Source: Pseudosulfitobacter pseudonitzschiae (GTDB lineage: Bacteria > Pseudomonadota > Alphaproteobacteria > Rhodobacterales > Rhodobacteraceae). Taken from it: 64,000 nt of DNA. Below the pieces are notes generated by a model. The model was given only the letters and a program-made list of their open reading frames with translations, ran no database searches and had not been told where the DNA came from. Of this stretch, positions 17,661 through 26,916 are shown in pieces. Numbering within the stretch: the stretch's first letter is position 1; each line of letters begins with the position of its first letter. A program made the translations under genes and the position numbers. Location: the NCBI RefSeq assembly GCF_002222635.1, contig NZ_CP022418.1, positions 186,001 through 250,000 of the forward strand, read 5' to 3'.

Positions 17661-19454
17661 TCAAGTGTCGGCGCGGGCCCGGGCAAAGACCGGACGCGCC
17701 AATATGATGCCACCAACGACCAGCAGAACCTCGAGCGTCGACACGACAGCCAGAACCGGATTCAGTTGATAGTTGATGTCGCCCCACAGCATCAGCGGCA
17801 GGGTCTTCATGCGGGGGCTGGACAGGAACAGCGTCAGCACCAATTCGTCAAAGGAATGCAAAAAGGCAAAGAACACCGCAGCCCCCAGACCGGGCGCAAT
17901 CGCGGGCAATGTCACCTTGCGAAACACCGTCAGCGGCGACGCGCCATGCACTGCGGCCCCTTGTTCAAGCTTGCGGTCGACCCCTTGCAAGGCCGCCGCA
18001 ACAATCACCACCACGATGGGAATGCCACCGATGGAATGGGCCGCGGCCAGCCCCCAATAGGTACCTACCATGTCGAATTTCAGAAACAGGCTGTACAGCG
18101 ACAGGCCCAGCACCACGGGCGGTACGATGATCGGGCTGACCAGCAACAGCATCAGCGTGGACTTGCCCCGGATCGAACTGCGCACGATCCCCATTGCCGC
18201 CGTCGCACCCAGCGTGACCGAGATTCCGGCGGACATGATGGCGATGAACAGTGAATTCCAGAACGCCGACATCCAGTTGCGGTCGGAAAAGAATTTCTCG
18301 TACCAGCGCAGCGAATATTCGGTCGGTGGAAAGGTCAGGTAGCTGGCTTTGCTGAACGAGATGATCATGACGACGACGATGGGCAGGACCAGCGTCGCAA
18401 TCACGCAAATGGCCAGAACCCGCACGGTCCATTCGCCCCAGCGGGCATTCAGCGCACCCAGCCCGCGCAGCAGCGGCCAGCCGATCCTGTCGGCAATCGC
18501 ATTCTTTATCCCGCCGCGTGCCGGTGTCACGCGGGCCACGTCGTGCCGCGCCTTGGGCATCGGGCCTTTACGCTCGCCGCCCCAGATAAATTCGAACCCC
18601 AGAAAGCGCCCTGCGACGGCCACAACAACCAGCGTCAGCACCAAAAGCACAACGGCCAAAGCCTGCAAGAACCCCTCGCCGGTGATCGAATCCGCCTGTT
18701 GGGTGATGTGCATGGCAAACATCATGTCACCCGGTCCGCCCAACAGGCTGGGCGTAATGAAAAAACCCAGCGCCTGAACAAAGACCAGAAGGAAACCGGC
18801 ACCAACACCGGGCAAGGTGAGCGGCAGCAGCACCCGCCAGAATGCGGCCAGCGGCCCCGCGCCATTCGCCATCGCCGCGCGCACCAGCGCCGGGTCCAGC
18901 CGTGACAAGCTGGAATAGATGCTCAGCACCATGATCGGCAAAAGCACTGCCGTCATACCCAAAAGCACGCTGCCGCGGTTGAACAACAGGCCGACAGGCT
19001 CGTCAAAGGCGCCAATCCAGACCGCAAATTTGTTGATCGGCCCGTTGCGCCCCAACAGCACCATCCAGGCATAGGTGCGGATCAGGATCGCGATGAAATA
19101 GGGCAGGATGATCGCCATCGCCACCAGCACCTGCGTGATCCCCTTGGTGCGCTGGATCAGCAGGGCCGCGGGGTATCCGATCAGCGCGCACAACAGCGCC
19201 ACGGTCAGCGCGATGTTCATCGTCCGCACCAGCGAATCGAAATACAAGGGCACCGACAGCACCCGCTGCAGATCGGCCCACCACGGATCACCTTCGACGC
19301 TGGTCTGCATCAGGTCGATCAGCGGCAGCAGGTACATGAACCCCAGAAAGGCAAAGGCGGGGATCAGCAACAGCGCCGGATCTTTCAGCCGTTCCGACAG
19401 GCTGCGAGAGGGAGTAACCCCCGGGTTACCTTGGTGCGTATCCGTCTGTGTCAT
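17661..19454 (-). CDS. Fused PotB-PotC-type ABC permease
   Basis: 597 aa containing two complete inner-membrane permease domains of the binding-protein-dependent type, normally two separate proteins. Domain 1 spans about 20-290 with the EAA-like loop AAMANGAGPLAAFWRVLLPL; domain 2 spans about 340-590 with AAVHGASPLTVFRKVTLPA. The linker (about 290-340) is charged (GGERKGPMPKARHDVARV). The start MTQTDTHQ at 19454 overlaps the ATPase stop (ATGA). The fusion is continuous with no sign of a recent frameshift. Confidence 0.88.
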   Translation of the reverse strand: MTQTDTHQGNPGVTPSRSLSERLKDPALLLIPAFAFLGFMYLLPLIDLMQTSVEGDPWWADLQRVLSVPLYFDSLVRTMNIALTVALLCALIGYPAALLIQRTKGITQVLVAMAIILPYFIAILIRTYAWMVLLGRNGPINKFAVWIGAFDEPVGLLFNRGSVLLGMTAVLLPIMVLSIYSSLSRLDPALVRAAMANGAGPLAAFWRVLLPLTLPGVGAGFLLVFVQALGFFITPSLLGGPGDMMFAMHITQQADSITGEGFLQALAVVLLVLTLVVVAVAGRFLGFEFIWGGERKGPMPKARHDVARVTPARGGIKNAIADRIGWPLLRGLGALNARWGEWTVRVLAICVIATLVLPIVVVMIISFSKASYLTFPPTEYSLRWYEKFFSDRNWMSAFWNSLFIAIMSAGISVTLGATAAMGIVRSSIRGKSTLMLLLVSPIIVPPVVLGLSLYSLFLKFDMVGTYWGLAAAHSIGGIPIVVVIVAAALQGVDRKLEQGAAVHGASPLTVFRKVTLPAIAPGLGAAVFFAFLHSFDELVLTLFLSSPRMKTLPLMLWGDINYQLNPVLAVVSTLEVLLVVGGIILARPVFARARADT

Positions 19455-20593
19455 GCCAGAACCCACCCGTCCGACATGCCCCAGCTGACATGTACCATGC
19501 TGCCGGGCGCAGGCAGTGTCTGACCGGCACTGTCGGAACAGCGCACCAGCAGCGTCTCGCCGCTGTCCAGCGTCACTTCGATCCGCAGGATTTCACCCAG
19601 GAACAGCGCCGATTTCACACGTGCCGGAATCGATTCCTGACCCGGCATATCGGACAGGATCAGCCTTTCGGGACGCACCAGAACCGTTACGTTGCGGCCC
19701 GAGACTTCCTCGGGTGCCGGGCTGCGGAAAGTGTGGCCGGTCTTAGTGCGCAGAACCAGCGCCGCACCTTCACGGCGTACGATCTCGGCGTCGATCAGGT
19801 TGCTTTCCCCGACAAAGCCCGCGACGAAGCGGTTGCAAGGCTGGCGATAGATGGTTTCGGGGCGATCCACCTGGATGATGCGCCCCGCGTCCATGACGGC
19901 AATGCGGTCCGACATGGTCAGTGCCTCGCTCTGGTCATGGGTGACAAACAGGAACGTGCTGCCGATAGTCCGGTGCAGGTCGCGGATTTCCATCTGGATG
20001 GATTCGCGCAGCCGCCGGTCCAGTGCACTCAGCGGTTCGTCCATCAAAACGACCTTTGGCCGCATGACAATCGACCGCGCAATCGCGACCCGCTGCTGCT
20101 GGCCGCCCGACATTTCCGAGGGCATCTTGGCCGCTGAATCCGAAAGCTGCATCATCTCCAGCGTTTCGGCGACCCGCCGGTCGCTGTCGGCGCGGCTGAT
20201 CCCTGCCATCCGCATCGGAAAACTGACGTTCTGCGCCACCGTCATGTTGGGAAACAGCGCATAACTTTGAAACACCATGCCGAACCCGCGCTTGTGGACA
20301 GGCACGTTCTGGATCGGCTTGCCATCGACACGGATTTCGCCGCCATCGACGCGTTGGAATCCGGCAAGCAGGTTCAGCAAGGTTGTCTTGCCGCTGCCCG
20401 AAGGACCCAGAAGCGTCACGAACTCTCCCGGCTGGATGTCCAGACATATGCGGTCCGCTGCCACGAATGCACCGTATCGTTTCGTTACATTCTCGATCGT
20501 GATCCCCGAGCCGATGCCCGCACGCGACACGTCATCGCATCGGGCGTCAGCACCGCCGGGCACAACAACAGGGTCTGCCAGCTTCAATGTCAT
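19451..20593 (-). CDS. ABC transporter ATP-binding protein (PotA type)
   Basis: 380 aa ATPase energising uptake. Walker A GPSGSGKTT, Q-loop VFQSYALF, signature MSGGQQQRVAIARS, Walker B VVLMDEPLSALD, H-loop FVTHDQSEA, then a C-terminal TOBE domain. About 30 residues precede the first conserved strand (ITIENVTKRYG). AGGGAGGATAAG precedes the ATG at 20593. First gene of the transporter operon ATPase, permease, binding protein, and possibly iclR. Confidence 0.92.
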   Translation of the reverse strand: MTLKLADPVVVPGGADARCDDVSRAGIGSGITIENVTKRYGAFVAADRICLDIQPGEFVTLLGPSGSGKTTLLNLLAGFQRVDGGEIRVDGKPIQNVPVHKRGFGMVFQSYALFPNMTVAQNVSFPMRMAGISRADSDRRVAETLEMMQLSDSAAKMPSEMSGGQQQRVAIARSIVMRPKVVLMDEPLSALDRRLRESIQMEIRDLHRTIGSTFLFVTHDQSEALTMSDRIAVMDAGRIIQVDRPETIYRQPCNRFVAGFVGESNLIDAEIVRREGAALVLRTKTGHTFRSPAPEEVSGRNVTVLVRPERLILSDMPGQESIPARVKSALFLGEILRIEVTLDSGETLLVRCSDSAGQTLPAPGSMVHVSWGMSDGWVLA

Positions 20594-20608
20594 CTTATCC
20601 TCCCTAGT

Positions 20609-20625
20609 GTTCCATATTATAGAAC
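20609..20625. promoter_or_regulatory. Candidate IclR operator, transporter side
   Basis: GTTCCATATTATAGAAC is an inverted repeat with GTTC/GAAC outer arms, 16 bp upstream of the ATPase start. It shares its pattern with the site at 20765-20781 on the other side of the divergent intergenic region. Spaced palindromes of this size are usual targets of IclR-family dimers; assignment to the IclR gene at 15664-16419 is inference. Confidence 0.55.
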
Positions 20626-20764
20626 GCTATTCCGAATACGATCATTGTATCGAAAAAATCACCTGTCAATCCCCTAGCTGACCACTTAAAACGTTGCTGC
20701 GCTGCGGCAAATTTGAGCGATTGACAAATTTCCCTCTGCCTGAATACCTTGTTGTTGAAATGTT

Positions 20765-20781
20765 GTTCCACAATACAGAAC
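20765..20781. promoter_or_regulatory. Candidate IclR operator, catabolic operon side
   Basis: GTTCCACAATACAGAAC, extended to TTGTTC and GAACAA arms, lies about 40 bp upstream of the first CoA-transferase gene. It agrees with the 20609 site at 13 of 17 positions. The two sites are 156 bp apart, one near each divergent start, as expected for one regulator controlling both operons. Confidence 0.55.
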
Positions 20782-20820
20782 AACAGGGACCAAAACGCAC
20801 CAAGCAGCAGGCGAACCGAA

Positions 20821-21636
20821 ATGCTAACGAATGTGGACAGTCTGGTGGACAGGCTCAGGGACGGAATGCGGATCGCCGTGCCCGTCGATTACGCCGGCGT
20901 TGCGATGGCATTTACCCGTCCCATGATCGCACGCGGGCTGCGTGATCTTGACCTTGTCTGTGTCCCGACCGGCGGCTTGCAGGTGGACCAGCTGATTGGC
21001 GCGAACTGTGTGCGGTCGGTGGAAACCAGCGCCGTCAGCCTGGGCGAGGCCGGTGGCGCCCCCCGGTTCAACGCGGCTGTGAAAGAAGGGCGCATTCGCG
21101 TCATTGATGCCACCTGTCCCGCCGTTCACGCGGGCCTGATCGCGGCGCAAAAGGGATCGCCGTTCTTCCCGATGCGCGGCCTGATCGGAACCGACGTTCT
21201 GCGCAACCGCCCCGACTGGAAAATGATCGACAATCCCTTTGCCGATCAGGGCGATCCGGTGGTGCTGATTCCGGCGATCAAGCCCGATGTCGCCATTTTC
21301 CACGCGCCCATGGCCGACCGCGCGGGCAACGTCTGGATCGGGCGGCGACGTGAACTGGCGCCGATGGCCTATGCCGCGACCGACACCTATGTCACCGTTG
21401 ACCGCATCGTGGACGACAACCTGCTGGCGGATGAGACAACCGCCGCGGGGGTTCTGCCCGCCTTGTATGTGTCGGGCATTGCCCATGTGCCGCAAGGGGC
21501 GTGGCCCTACGGCCTGTGGGGCGTTTATCCGGCGGATACCGACGAGCTGAAACGCTATGCCGCCGCCGCCCGCACGCAAGAGGGGTTCGACGCCTATATG
21601 GCCGCGACCGACACCCGGAACGACGCACACCCATGA
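20821..21636 (+). CDS. CoA-transferase alpha subunit (glutaconate CoA-transferase type)
   Basis: 271 aa class I CoA-transferase subunit A, paired with the next gene; it should move CoA between acyl-CoA and a free acid. DLDLVCVPTGGLQVDQLIGA and AIFHAPMADRAGNVWIGRRR are typical of the GctA/IpdA branch. The start at 20821 is chosen over an upstream in-frame ATG at 20749 that lies across the operator. First gene of the 12-gene plus-strand operon; its stop overlaps the next start. Confidence 0.85.
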   Translation: MLTNVDSLVDRLRDGMRIAVPVDYAGVAMAFTRPMIARGLRDLDLVCVPTGGLQVDQLIGANCVRSVETSAVSLGEAGGAPRFNAAVKEGRIRVIDATCPAVHAGLIAAQKGSPFFPMRGLIGTDVLRNRPDWKMIDNPFADQGDPVVLIPAIKPDVAIFHAPMADRAGNVWIGRRRELAPMAYAATDTYVTVDRIVDDNLLADETTAAGVLPALYVSGIAHVPQGAWPYGLWGVYPADTDELKRYAAAARTQEGFDAYMAATDTRNDAHP

Positions 21637-22403
21637 CACACGCCGACACCCCCGTCCTGCCCAGCGAAACGCTGATCACCGCCATCGCCGCCCTGCTGGC
21701 CGATGTGCGTCACGTGGCTGTTGGCGCATCCTCTCCGATGCCCGCCGCCGGTGCCATGCTGCGCCAGGCGCTGGATGAACAGACACGCCACGTGCGCCTG
21801 TCGATCCTTGGGTCTGTCGCGCACAACTTTTTCACCAACGGATCGGGCGAACTGTTCGATTGTGCCGGACAGGGACGTATCGACGCCTTTTTCCTGGGCG
21901 GCGGGCAGATCGACGGACAGGCGAACGTCAACCTTGTCGGCGCGGGCGATTATCCGCAAAGCAAGGTCCGCTGGCCCGGCTCTTTCGGGTCAGCCTATCT
22001 GTATTTCGTCGTGCCCCGCGTGATCCTGTTCCGCGAAGAACACAGCCCCCGCGTGATGGTCGAACAGGTCGATTTCATCTCGGCCCCCGGTGTCAGCCCG
22101 CCGGATGTGTATCGTCCCGGCGGCCCCGTCGCGCTGTTGACAGGCAAGGCGCTGTTTTCCTTTGACAAAACGCGGCCCGGCTTCACCCTTGTCTCGGTCC
22201 ACCCCGGCGAAACGCTCGAGACGATCCGCGACGCGACCGGCTTTGACTTTGACCACCCCGACGAGGTGCCGCAAACCCCCGCGCCCGATGCCGCCACGCT
22301 TGCCTTGTTGCGCGGTCCGGTTCTGGACAAGCTTGCTGAAACCTACCCGGCCTTTGCCGAAAACTGGCGGCGCGATCTGGCCGCCCAAACCCAACACAGC
22401 TGA
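21633..22403 (+). CDS. CoA-transferase beta subunit (glutaconate CoA-transferase type)
   Basis: 256 aa partner of the alpha subunit. SVAHNFFTNGSGELFDCAGQ, GRIDAFFLGGGQIDGQANVN and RVMVEQVDFISAPGV match the GctB/IpdB group. ATGA overlap with the alpha gene shows coupled translation for a 1:1 complex. Substrate acid unknown. Confidence 0.85.
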   Translation: MTHADTPVLPSETLITAIAALLADVRHVAVGASSPMPAAGAMLRQALDEQTRHVRLSILGSVAHNFFTNGSGELFDCAGQGRIDAFFLGGGQIDGQANVNLVGAGDYPQSKVRWPGSFGSAYLYFVVPRVILFREEHSPRVMVEQVDFISAPGVSPPDVYRPGGPVALLTGKALFSFDKTRPGFTLVSVHPGETLETIRDATGFDFDHPDEVPQTPAPDAATLALLRGPVLDKLAETYPAFAENWRRDLAAQTQHS

Positions 22404-22451
22404 AACCACGGCCCGTTGCGGGCCGCATATCCCGATTGAACGGAGAACTGC

Positions 22452-23648
22452 ATGACGCCCACCGGCTCCCTTTCCAACCTCAAGGTCATCGACGCCAGCC
22501 GAGTGCTTGGTGGGCCCTATTGCGGCCAGATCCTGGCCGACCACGGCGCCGATGTGATCAAGCTGGAACCGCCAGCCGGTGACGAAACCCGCGGATGGGG
22601 TCCTCCCTTTCTGGACGGGGCGGCAAGTTATTTTCAGGGTCTGAACCGCAACAAACGCGGCATTGCGGTGGACATCTCGCAACCGGCAGGCCGCACATTG
22701 TTGCTGGAACTGCTGGCCGATGCCGACGTGTTCCTGGAAAACTTCAAGACCGGCACGCTGGAACGCTGGGGCCTGGGCACCCAAGAGTTGCAGGCGCGGT
22801 TTCCAAAGCTGGTCCATTGCCGGGTGTCGGGCTTTGGCGCCGACGGTCCGATGGGCGGCCTGCCCGGCTATGACGCGGCGATCCAGGCGGTCTGTGGCAT
22901 CATGAGCGTCAACGGTGAACGCGGTGGCGATGCCACGCGCGTGGGCCTGCCTGTCGTCGACATGGTCACCGGCCTGAACGCGGCGCTGGGTGTGTGCATG
23001 GCGCTGAACGAACGCGCAACCAGCGGGCACGGCCAGTTCATCGAAACGACCCTGTACGATTGCGGCGTGTCGCTGTTGCACCCGCATCTGCCCAATTACT
23101 ACCTGTCCGGCAAGGTCGCAGCCCCCACCGGGAACGCGCATCCCAACATCTGCCCCTATGACACCTATCAGACCAAAACCGCACCGCTGTTCCTGACCGT
23201 CGGCAACAACCGCCAGTTCGCCAAGCTCTGCGAAGGCATCGGCAACCCCGCGCTGGCCACGGACCCCCGCTTTGCCAGCAATGCCGACCGGCTGGCCAAT
23301 GCCGACGCGCTCAAGGTGGAGCTGGAAACCGCGATGTCGGAGTTTGACTGCGCGCCCCTGTCCGAAAAGCTGATCCGCATGGGCGTGCCCTGCGGCGCCG
23401 TACGGACCATCGACGAGGTCGTGGCCGACCCGCATACGACACACCGTGAAATGATCGTGGACATCGGCAATTATCGCGGCACCGGCAGCCCGATCAAGAT
23501 GTCGCGCACGCCCGTCAGCTATCACAGCGCACCGCCCCGCTTTGCCCAGCACACGGTCGAGGTGATGGCCGAACACGGGCTGGACCTGGAGACCTACCGC
23601 GATGTGCTGCCGGGGCTGGACCCCGTAGCCGCACCCGAGAAAGCTTAG
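22452..23648 (+). CDS. CaiB/BaiF-family (class III) CoA-transferase
   Basis: 398 aa. The N-terminus LKVIDASRVLGGPYCGQILA and DVIKLEPPAGDETRGWGPPF are typical of formyl-CoA/carnitine CoA-transferases; the catalytic Asp is predicted at residue 141 in LPGYDAAIQAVCGIM. It forms a second CoA-transfer step beside the class I pair, an unusual redundancy that suggests two different acids are activated in the pathway. Confidence 0.9.
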   Translation: MTPTGSLSNLKVIDASRVLGGPYCGQILADHGADVIKLEPPAGDETRGWGPPFLDGAASYFQGLNRNKRGIAVDISQPAGRTLLLELLADADVFLENFKTGTLERWGLGTQELQARFPKLVHCRVSGFGADGPMGGLPGYDAAIQAVCGIMSVNGERGGDATRVGLPVVDMVTGLNAALGVCMALNERATSGHGQFIETTLYDCGVSLLHPHLPNYYLSGKVAAPTGNAHPNICPYDTYQTKTAPLFLTVGNNRQFAKLCEGIGNPALATDPRFASNADRLANADALKVELETAMSEFDCAPLSEKLIRMGVPCGAVRTIDEVVADPHTTHREMIVDIGNYRGTGSPIKMSRTPVSYHSAPPRFAQHTVEVMAEHGLDLETYRDVLPGLDPVAAPEKA

Positions 23649-23657
23649 GACAGCTGC

Positions 23658-24716
23658 ATGACAACGCATGATAGAACGCCTCTGACCATCGGCATCATCG
23701 GTGACGGGTTCATGCAGCCCGCACTGTTCCGCAAGGCGCTTGAAGCCCGGCTGGGGGACCGCGAGATCACCTTCCGCGAGCTGGAACTGGATTGGCCGCT
23801 GCATGTCAAATCGACCAAGGTCGATCCTGATCTGCCCGTGGGGGAATTCGTCGGCAGGCCCGAGGATTACTTTGACTTCCTGTCAGATCTGGACCTTCTG
23901 GTGACCCACCTTGCGCCGATCACCGCGCACAGTCTGGACCATGCGCCCGGACTGAAGCTGATCGCCGTGTCGCGCGGCGGGCCGGTGAACATCGAAATGC
24001 CTGCCGCCCGCGACCGCGGCCTGAGCGTGGTCAACACACCGGGCCGCAACGCATCGGCGGTGGCGGAATTCACCGTGGCCTCGTTGCTGGCGGAAACGCG
24101 CAACCTGATCCGGGGGCATCTGGCGGTGAAAAGCGGGTCGTTCAACCGCGACTATTACCACTATGACAATGCAGGCCCGGAGCTGGGCGAACTGACCGTT
24201 GGCATCGTCGGCTATGGCGACATCGGCACCCGCGTCGCGCGGCTGTTGCAGCCCTTCGGGTGCGAGATCGTGATCTATGACCCGTTCAAACCGCTGACCC
24301 CCGAGGAAACCGCCGCAGGCTTTCGCAAGGCCGAACTGGACGCGCTGCTGGCCGATGCGGATGTGGTCACGCTGCACCCGCGCGTGACGCCCGAAACCAT
24401 CGGCATGATCAGCCGCGAGCGGATCGCGGCGATGAAACCCGGCGGCTATATTGTGAACACCACGCGCGGGCAGGTCCTGGACTATGACGCGCTGTATGAT
24501 GCGCTGGTCTCCGGGCATTTGCGCGGTGCCGCACTTGATACCTTTACCCCCGAACCGCCGCCCGCCGACATGCCGTTGTTGCAACTGCCTAACGTCACCC
24601 TGTCGCCGCATATCGCCGGTGCCTCGCGGCTTTCTGCGAAAAAGGCCGCCACCGTGATCGCAGAGGACATCGCGCGTTTTCTGGCGGGCGATACGCCCCA
24701 CAACCTGTGCACCTGA
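23658..24716 (+). CDS. D-isomer-specific 2-hydroxyacid dehydrogenase
   Basis: 352 aa NAD(P)-dependent dehydrogenase related to 3-phosphoglycerate dehydrogenase. The nucleotide-binding motif is VGIVGYGDIGTRVARLLQPF; NTTRGQVLDYDAL carries the catalytic Arg, the Glu lies in TFTPEPPPAD, and His is in LSPHIAGAS. It probably interconverts a 2-hydroxy acid and a 2-oxo acid within the pathway. Confidence 0.88.
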   Translation: MTTHDRTPLTIGIIGDGFMQPALFRKALEARLGDREITFRELELDWPLHVKSTKVDPDLPVGEFVGRPEDYFDFLSDLDLLVTHLAPITAHSLDHAPGLKLIAVSRGGPVNIEMPAARDRGLSVVNTPGRNASAVAEFTVASLLAETRNLIRGHLAVKSGSFNRDYYHYDNAGPELGELTVGIVGYGDIGTRVARLLQPFGCEIVIYDPFKPLTPEETAAGFRKAELDALLADADVVTLHPRVTPETIGMISRERIAAMKPGGYIVNTTRGQVLDYDALYDALVSGHLRGAALDTFTPEPPPADMPLLQLPNVTLSPHIAGASRLSAKKAATVIAEDIARFLAGDTPHNLCT

Positions 24717-24726
24717 GGATAGAGAC

Positions 24727-25404
24727 ATGACCGACCAAGAGCTGACCTTGCGAACCGAACTGATCGAAGCCTGCCGCGCGATGAACGGGCTGGGCATCAA
24801 CAAGGGCACGGCGGGCAACATCAGCGTCCGCCACGGCGACGGCTTTCTGATCTCGCCCACCGGCATCCCCTATGACAAGCTGCGCCCCGAACATGTGGTT
24901 GCGATGAATTGGGACGCCTCGTTTACCGGCGACGTGCTGCCGTCCAGCGAATGGCGCTTTCACCGCGACATCCTGCAAGCGCGTCCCGAGCTGAACGCCG
25001 TTGTGCACACCCATTCGACCAAGGCGACCAGCGTGTCGGTACTGGGCCGTGACATCCCGGCCATCCACTATTCGATTGCGGCCGCCGGCGGGGACAGCAT
25101 CCGCTGTGCGCCCTATGAGCTGTTCGGCACGCAGGAACTGGCCCACGAAGTCGTCAAGGCGCTGGAGGGCCGCCGCGCCTGTCTGATGGCGCATCACGGC
25201 GTGATCGCGGCACATGTGTCCATTGCCCGCGCGCTGGCGCTTGCGGTCACCGTCGAAGAGCTGGCGACGCAATTGCTGGCGTTGCTGCCGATGGGCGAAC
25301 CGCCGGTTCTGTCCGAGGCGCAGATCGCCGTAGTGCTTGAGAAATTCAAGACCTACGGCCAGCAGACTCCCGAGGTTCAAGAAGGTCTGCGACATGCGTC
25401 GTAA
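24727..25404 (+). CDS. Class II aldolase/adducin-family protein
   Basis: 225 aa zinc-dependent aldolase related to fuculose-1-phosphate/ribulose-5-phosphate enzymes. GTAGNISVRHGDGFLISPTG is the substrate phosphate-binding region, VHTHSTKATSVSVL supplies the metal-binding His pair, and MAHHGVIAAH the third His. With the FGGY kinase directly downstream it could cleave a phosphorylated sugar-like intermediate. Confidence 0.88.
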   Translation: MTDQELTLRTELIEACRAMNGLGINKGTAGNISVRHGDGFLISPTGIPYDKLRPEHVVAMNWDASFTGDVLPSSEWRFHRDILQARPELNAVVHTHSTKATSVSVLGRDIPAIHYSIAAAGGDSIRCAPYELFGTQELAHEVVKALEGRRACLMAHHGVIAAHVSIARALALAVTVEELATQLLALLPMGEPPVLSEAQIAVVLEKFKTYGQQTPEVQEGLRHAS

Positions 25405-25407
25405 CAC

Positions 25408-26916
25408 GTGGCCCCTGTGATCCTGTGCCTGGACAGCGGCACGACGGCGGTCAAGGCCGCCGCCTTTGATGCTTCGGGACAGCTGCTGGCGCATGTGGAT
25501 TTGCCCAACACTGCGCTGACGCGCACTGGCTTGCGGGTTGAACAGGACATGGATGCCTCGCGCGAACTGGCGGTACGGGCGCTGCGCGATTGCATGGCGC
25601 GCACGCCCGGTCACGCACCCCGGGGGCTGATCCTGACGGGACAGGGTGACGGGCTGTGGCCGCTGGATGCAGACGGCCAGCCGGTCGGGCCTGCGATGAC
25701 ATGGCTGGACGGCCGGGCGCGGGGGCTGGTCAGCGAACTGGGCAGTGCACTGGACCGGATCGAGGACATCACCGGATCGCGCCCCACCGCTGCCGCGCAA
25801 AGTCTGCAACTGCTTTGGCTGCAACGCCATGAGCCTGACCGTTTTCAGCGGATCGCAAAAATCCTGCGGCTGAAGGACTGGTTGTTTTACGCCTTCACCG
25901 GCACCCTTCAGGCCGAGCCAAGCGCCGCCTTGCCGGTCTGGGGCAGCTGGCGCGATGGCAGCATGTCGGCAGAGATACCAAAGGTGCTGGGACTGACCCG
26001 TGGCATCGACGTTCTGCCCGAATTCGCCCCCGTGGGCCAATGCCGCGCGCCATTGTCGGCGTCCGCAGCGCAGGCTTGCGGCCTGCCTGAGGGTCTGCCG
26101 GTTCTGATGGGGCCGGGTGATGTGCAGGCGACGCTGATTGGTCTGGGGCTGGGCACACGTCCCGAAGTCACCCGTGCTTCGGTCTTTGGCACCAGTGCGA
26201 TTCACGCCTGTCTGCTGGATGATCCCGACACGATGCCACAGAAACCACGCGGGGCGATGGTACAGCAATTCGTGCTGGGCGACGGGTTCCTGTGCTTTCA
26301 CCCCTGTTTTAACGGCGCGACCCTGTTGCAGCATTTGCAGGGACAGTTCCGCGACCTGCCATCGTCGGTGTCACCTGCGTATTCAGGGCTGGTGGTGCAT
26401 CCTTTCTTTGAGCCGGGCGGCGAGCGCGCACCATGGACGGACCCGCAGGCCAGCGCCGCCCTGTTCGGGCTGAGTGCGGCCACCACACCGCAGCAGATTG
26501 CATGGGCCGGACGCGAGGCGCTGGCCTTTGTCGCGCGGGTCAGCCACATGATGATGGGTGCCGCTCAAGGCGCATTGTCGCTGGGTGGCGGGCTGGCGCG
26601 GGATGCGAATTTCGCGCGGTTTCTGGCAACCTGCCTGGGCACGCCGGTGGTGCGCAGCCCGACTGCCCACGCGGGCCCGCGCGGGCTGGCCGCCATCGCA
26701 GCGCCCCATCTTCTGGACGCATCCCCCGCCGACGTCGCGGCCCATTGGATCGGCCCGTCCGAAGACCGCATCACACCCCAATCCGGCCCGGTCGCGCGCT
26801 ATGCGGATGCAAAATTTGCATCCTTCCGCGATCTGGTCGACACAACATCACCCCATTGGGCGGCATTGTCCGACATCGCGGACGCCGCTGCACATCTGAA
26901 CGAGGACACACCATGA
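25408..26916 (+). CDS. FGGY-family carbohydrate kinase
   Basis: 502 aa kinase of the sugar kinase superfamily. VILCLDSGTTAVKAAAFDAS is the first ATP-binding segment; ILTGQGDGLWPLDADGQPVG, WLDGRA and SLGGGLARDANFARFLA are FGGY-family regions. It opens on GTG at 25408, 3 bp after the aldolase stop. The substrate is unknown; pairing with a class II aldolase suggests a polyol or aldose acid. Confidence 0.85.
   Translation: MAPVILCLDSGTTAVKAAAFDASGQLLAHVDLPNTALTRTGLRVEQDMDASRELAVRALRDCMARTPGHAPRGLILTGQGDGLWPLDADGQPVGPAMTWLDGRARGLVSELGSALDRIEDITGSRPTAAAQSLQLLWLQRHEPDRFQRIAKILRLKDWLFYAFTGTLQAEPSAALPVWGSWRDGSMSAEIPKVLGLTRGIDVLPEFAPVGQCRAPLSASAAQACGLPEGLPVLMGPGDVQATLIGLGLGTRPEVTRASVFGTSAIHACLLDDPDTMPQKPRGAMVQQFVLGDGFLCFHPCFNGATLLQHLQGQFRDLPSSVSPAYSGLVVHPFFEPGGERAPWTDPQASAALFGLSAATTPQQIAWAGREALAFVARVSHMMMGAAQGALSLGGGLARDANFARFLATCLGTPVVRSPTAHAGPRGLAAIAAPHLLDASPADVAAHWIGPSEDRITPQSGPVARYADAKFASFRDLVDTTSPHWAALSDIADAAAHLNEDTP

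Noticed and set aside
21990-23804. 604-codon open frame on the minus strand
   Set aside because: It is antisense to the CoA-transferase genes and has low-complexity Gln/Arg/Gly composition typical of the complement of GC-rich coding DNA; no family resemblance.
24595-26334. 579-codon minus-strand open frame
   Set aside because: Shadow of the aldolase and kinase genes; composition is artefactual and it has no domain.
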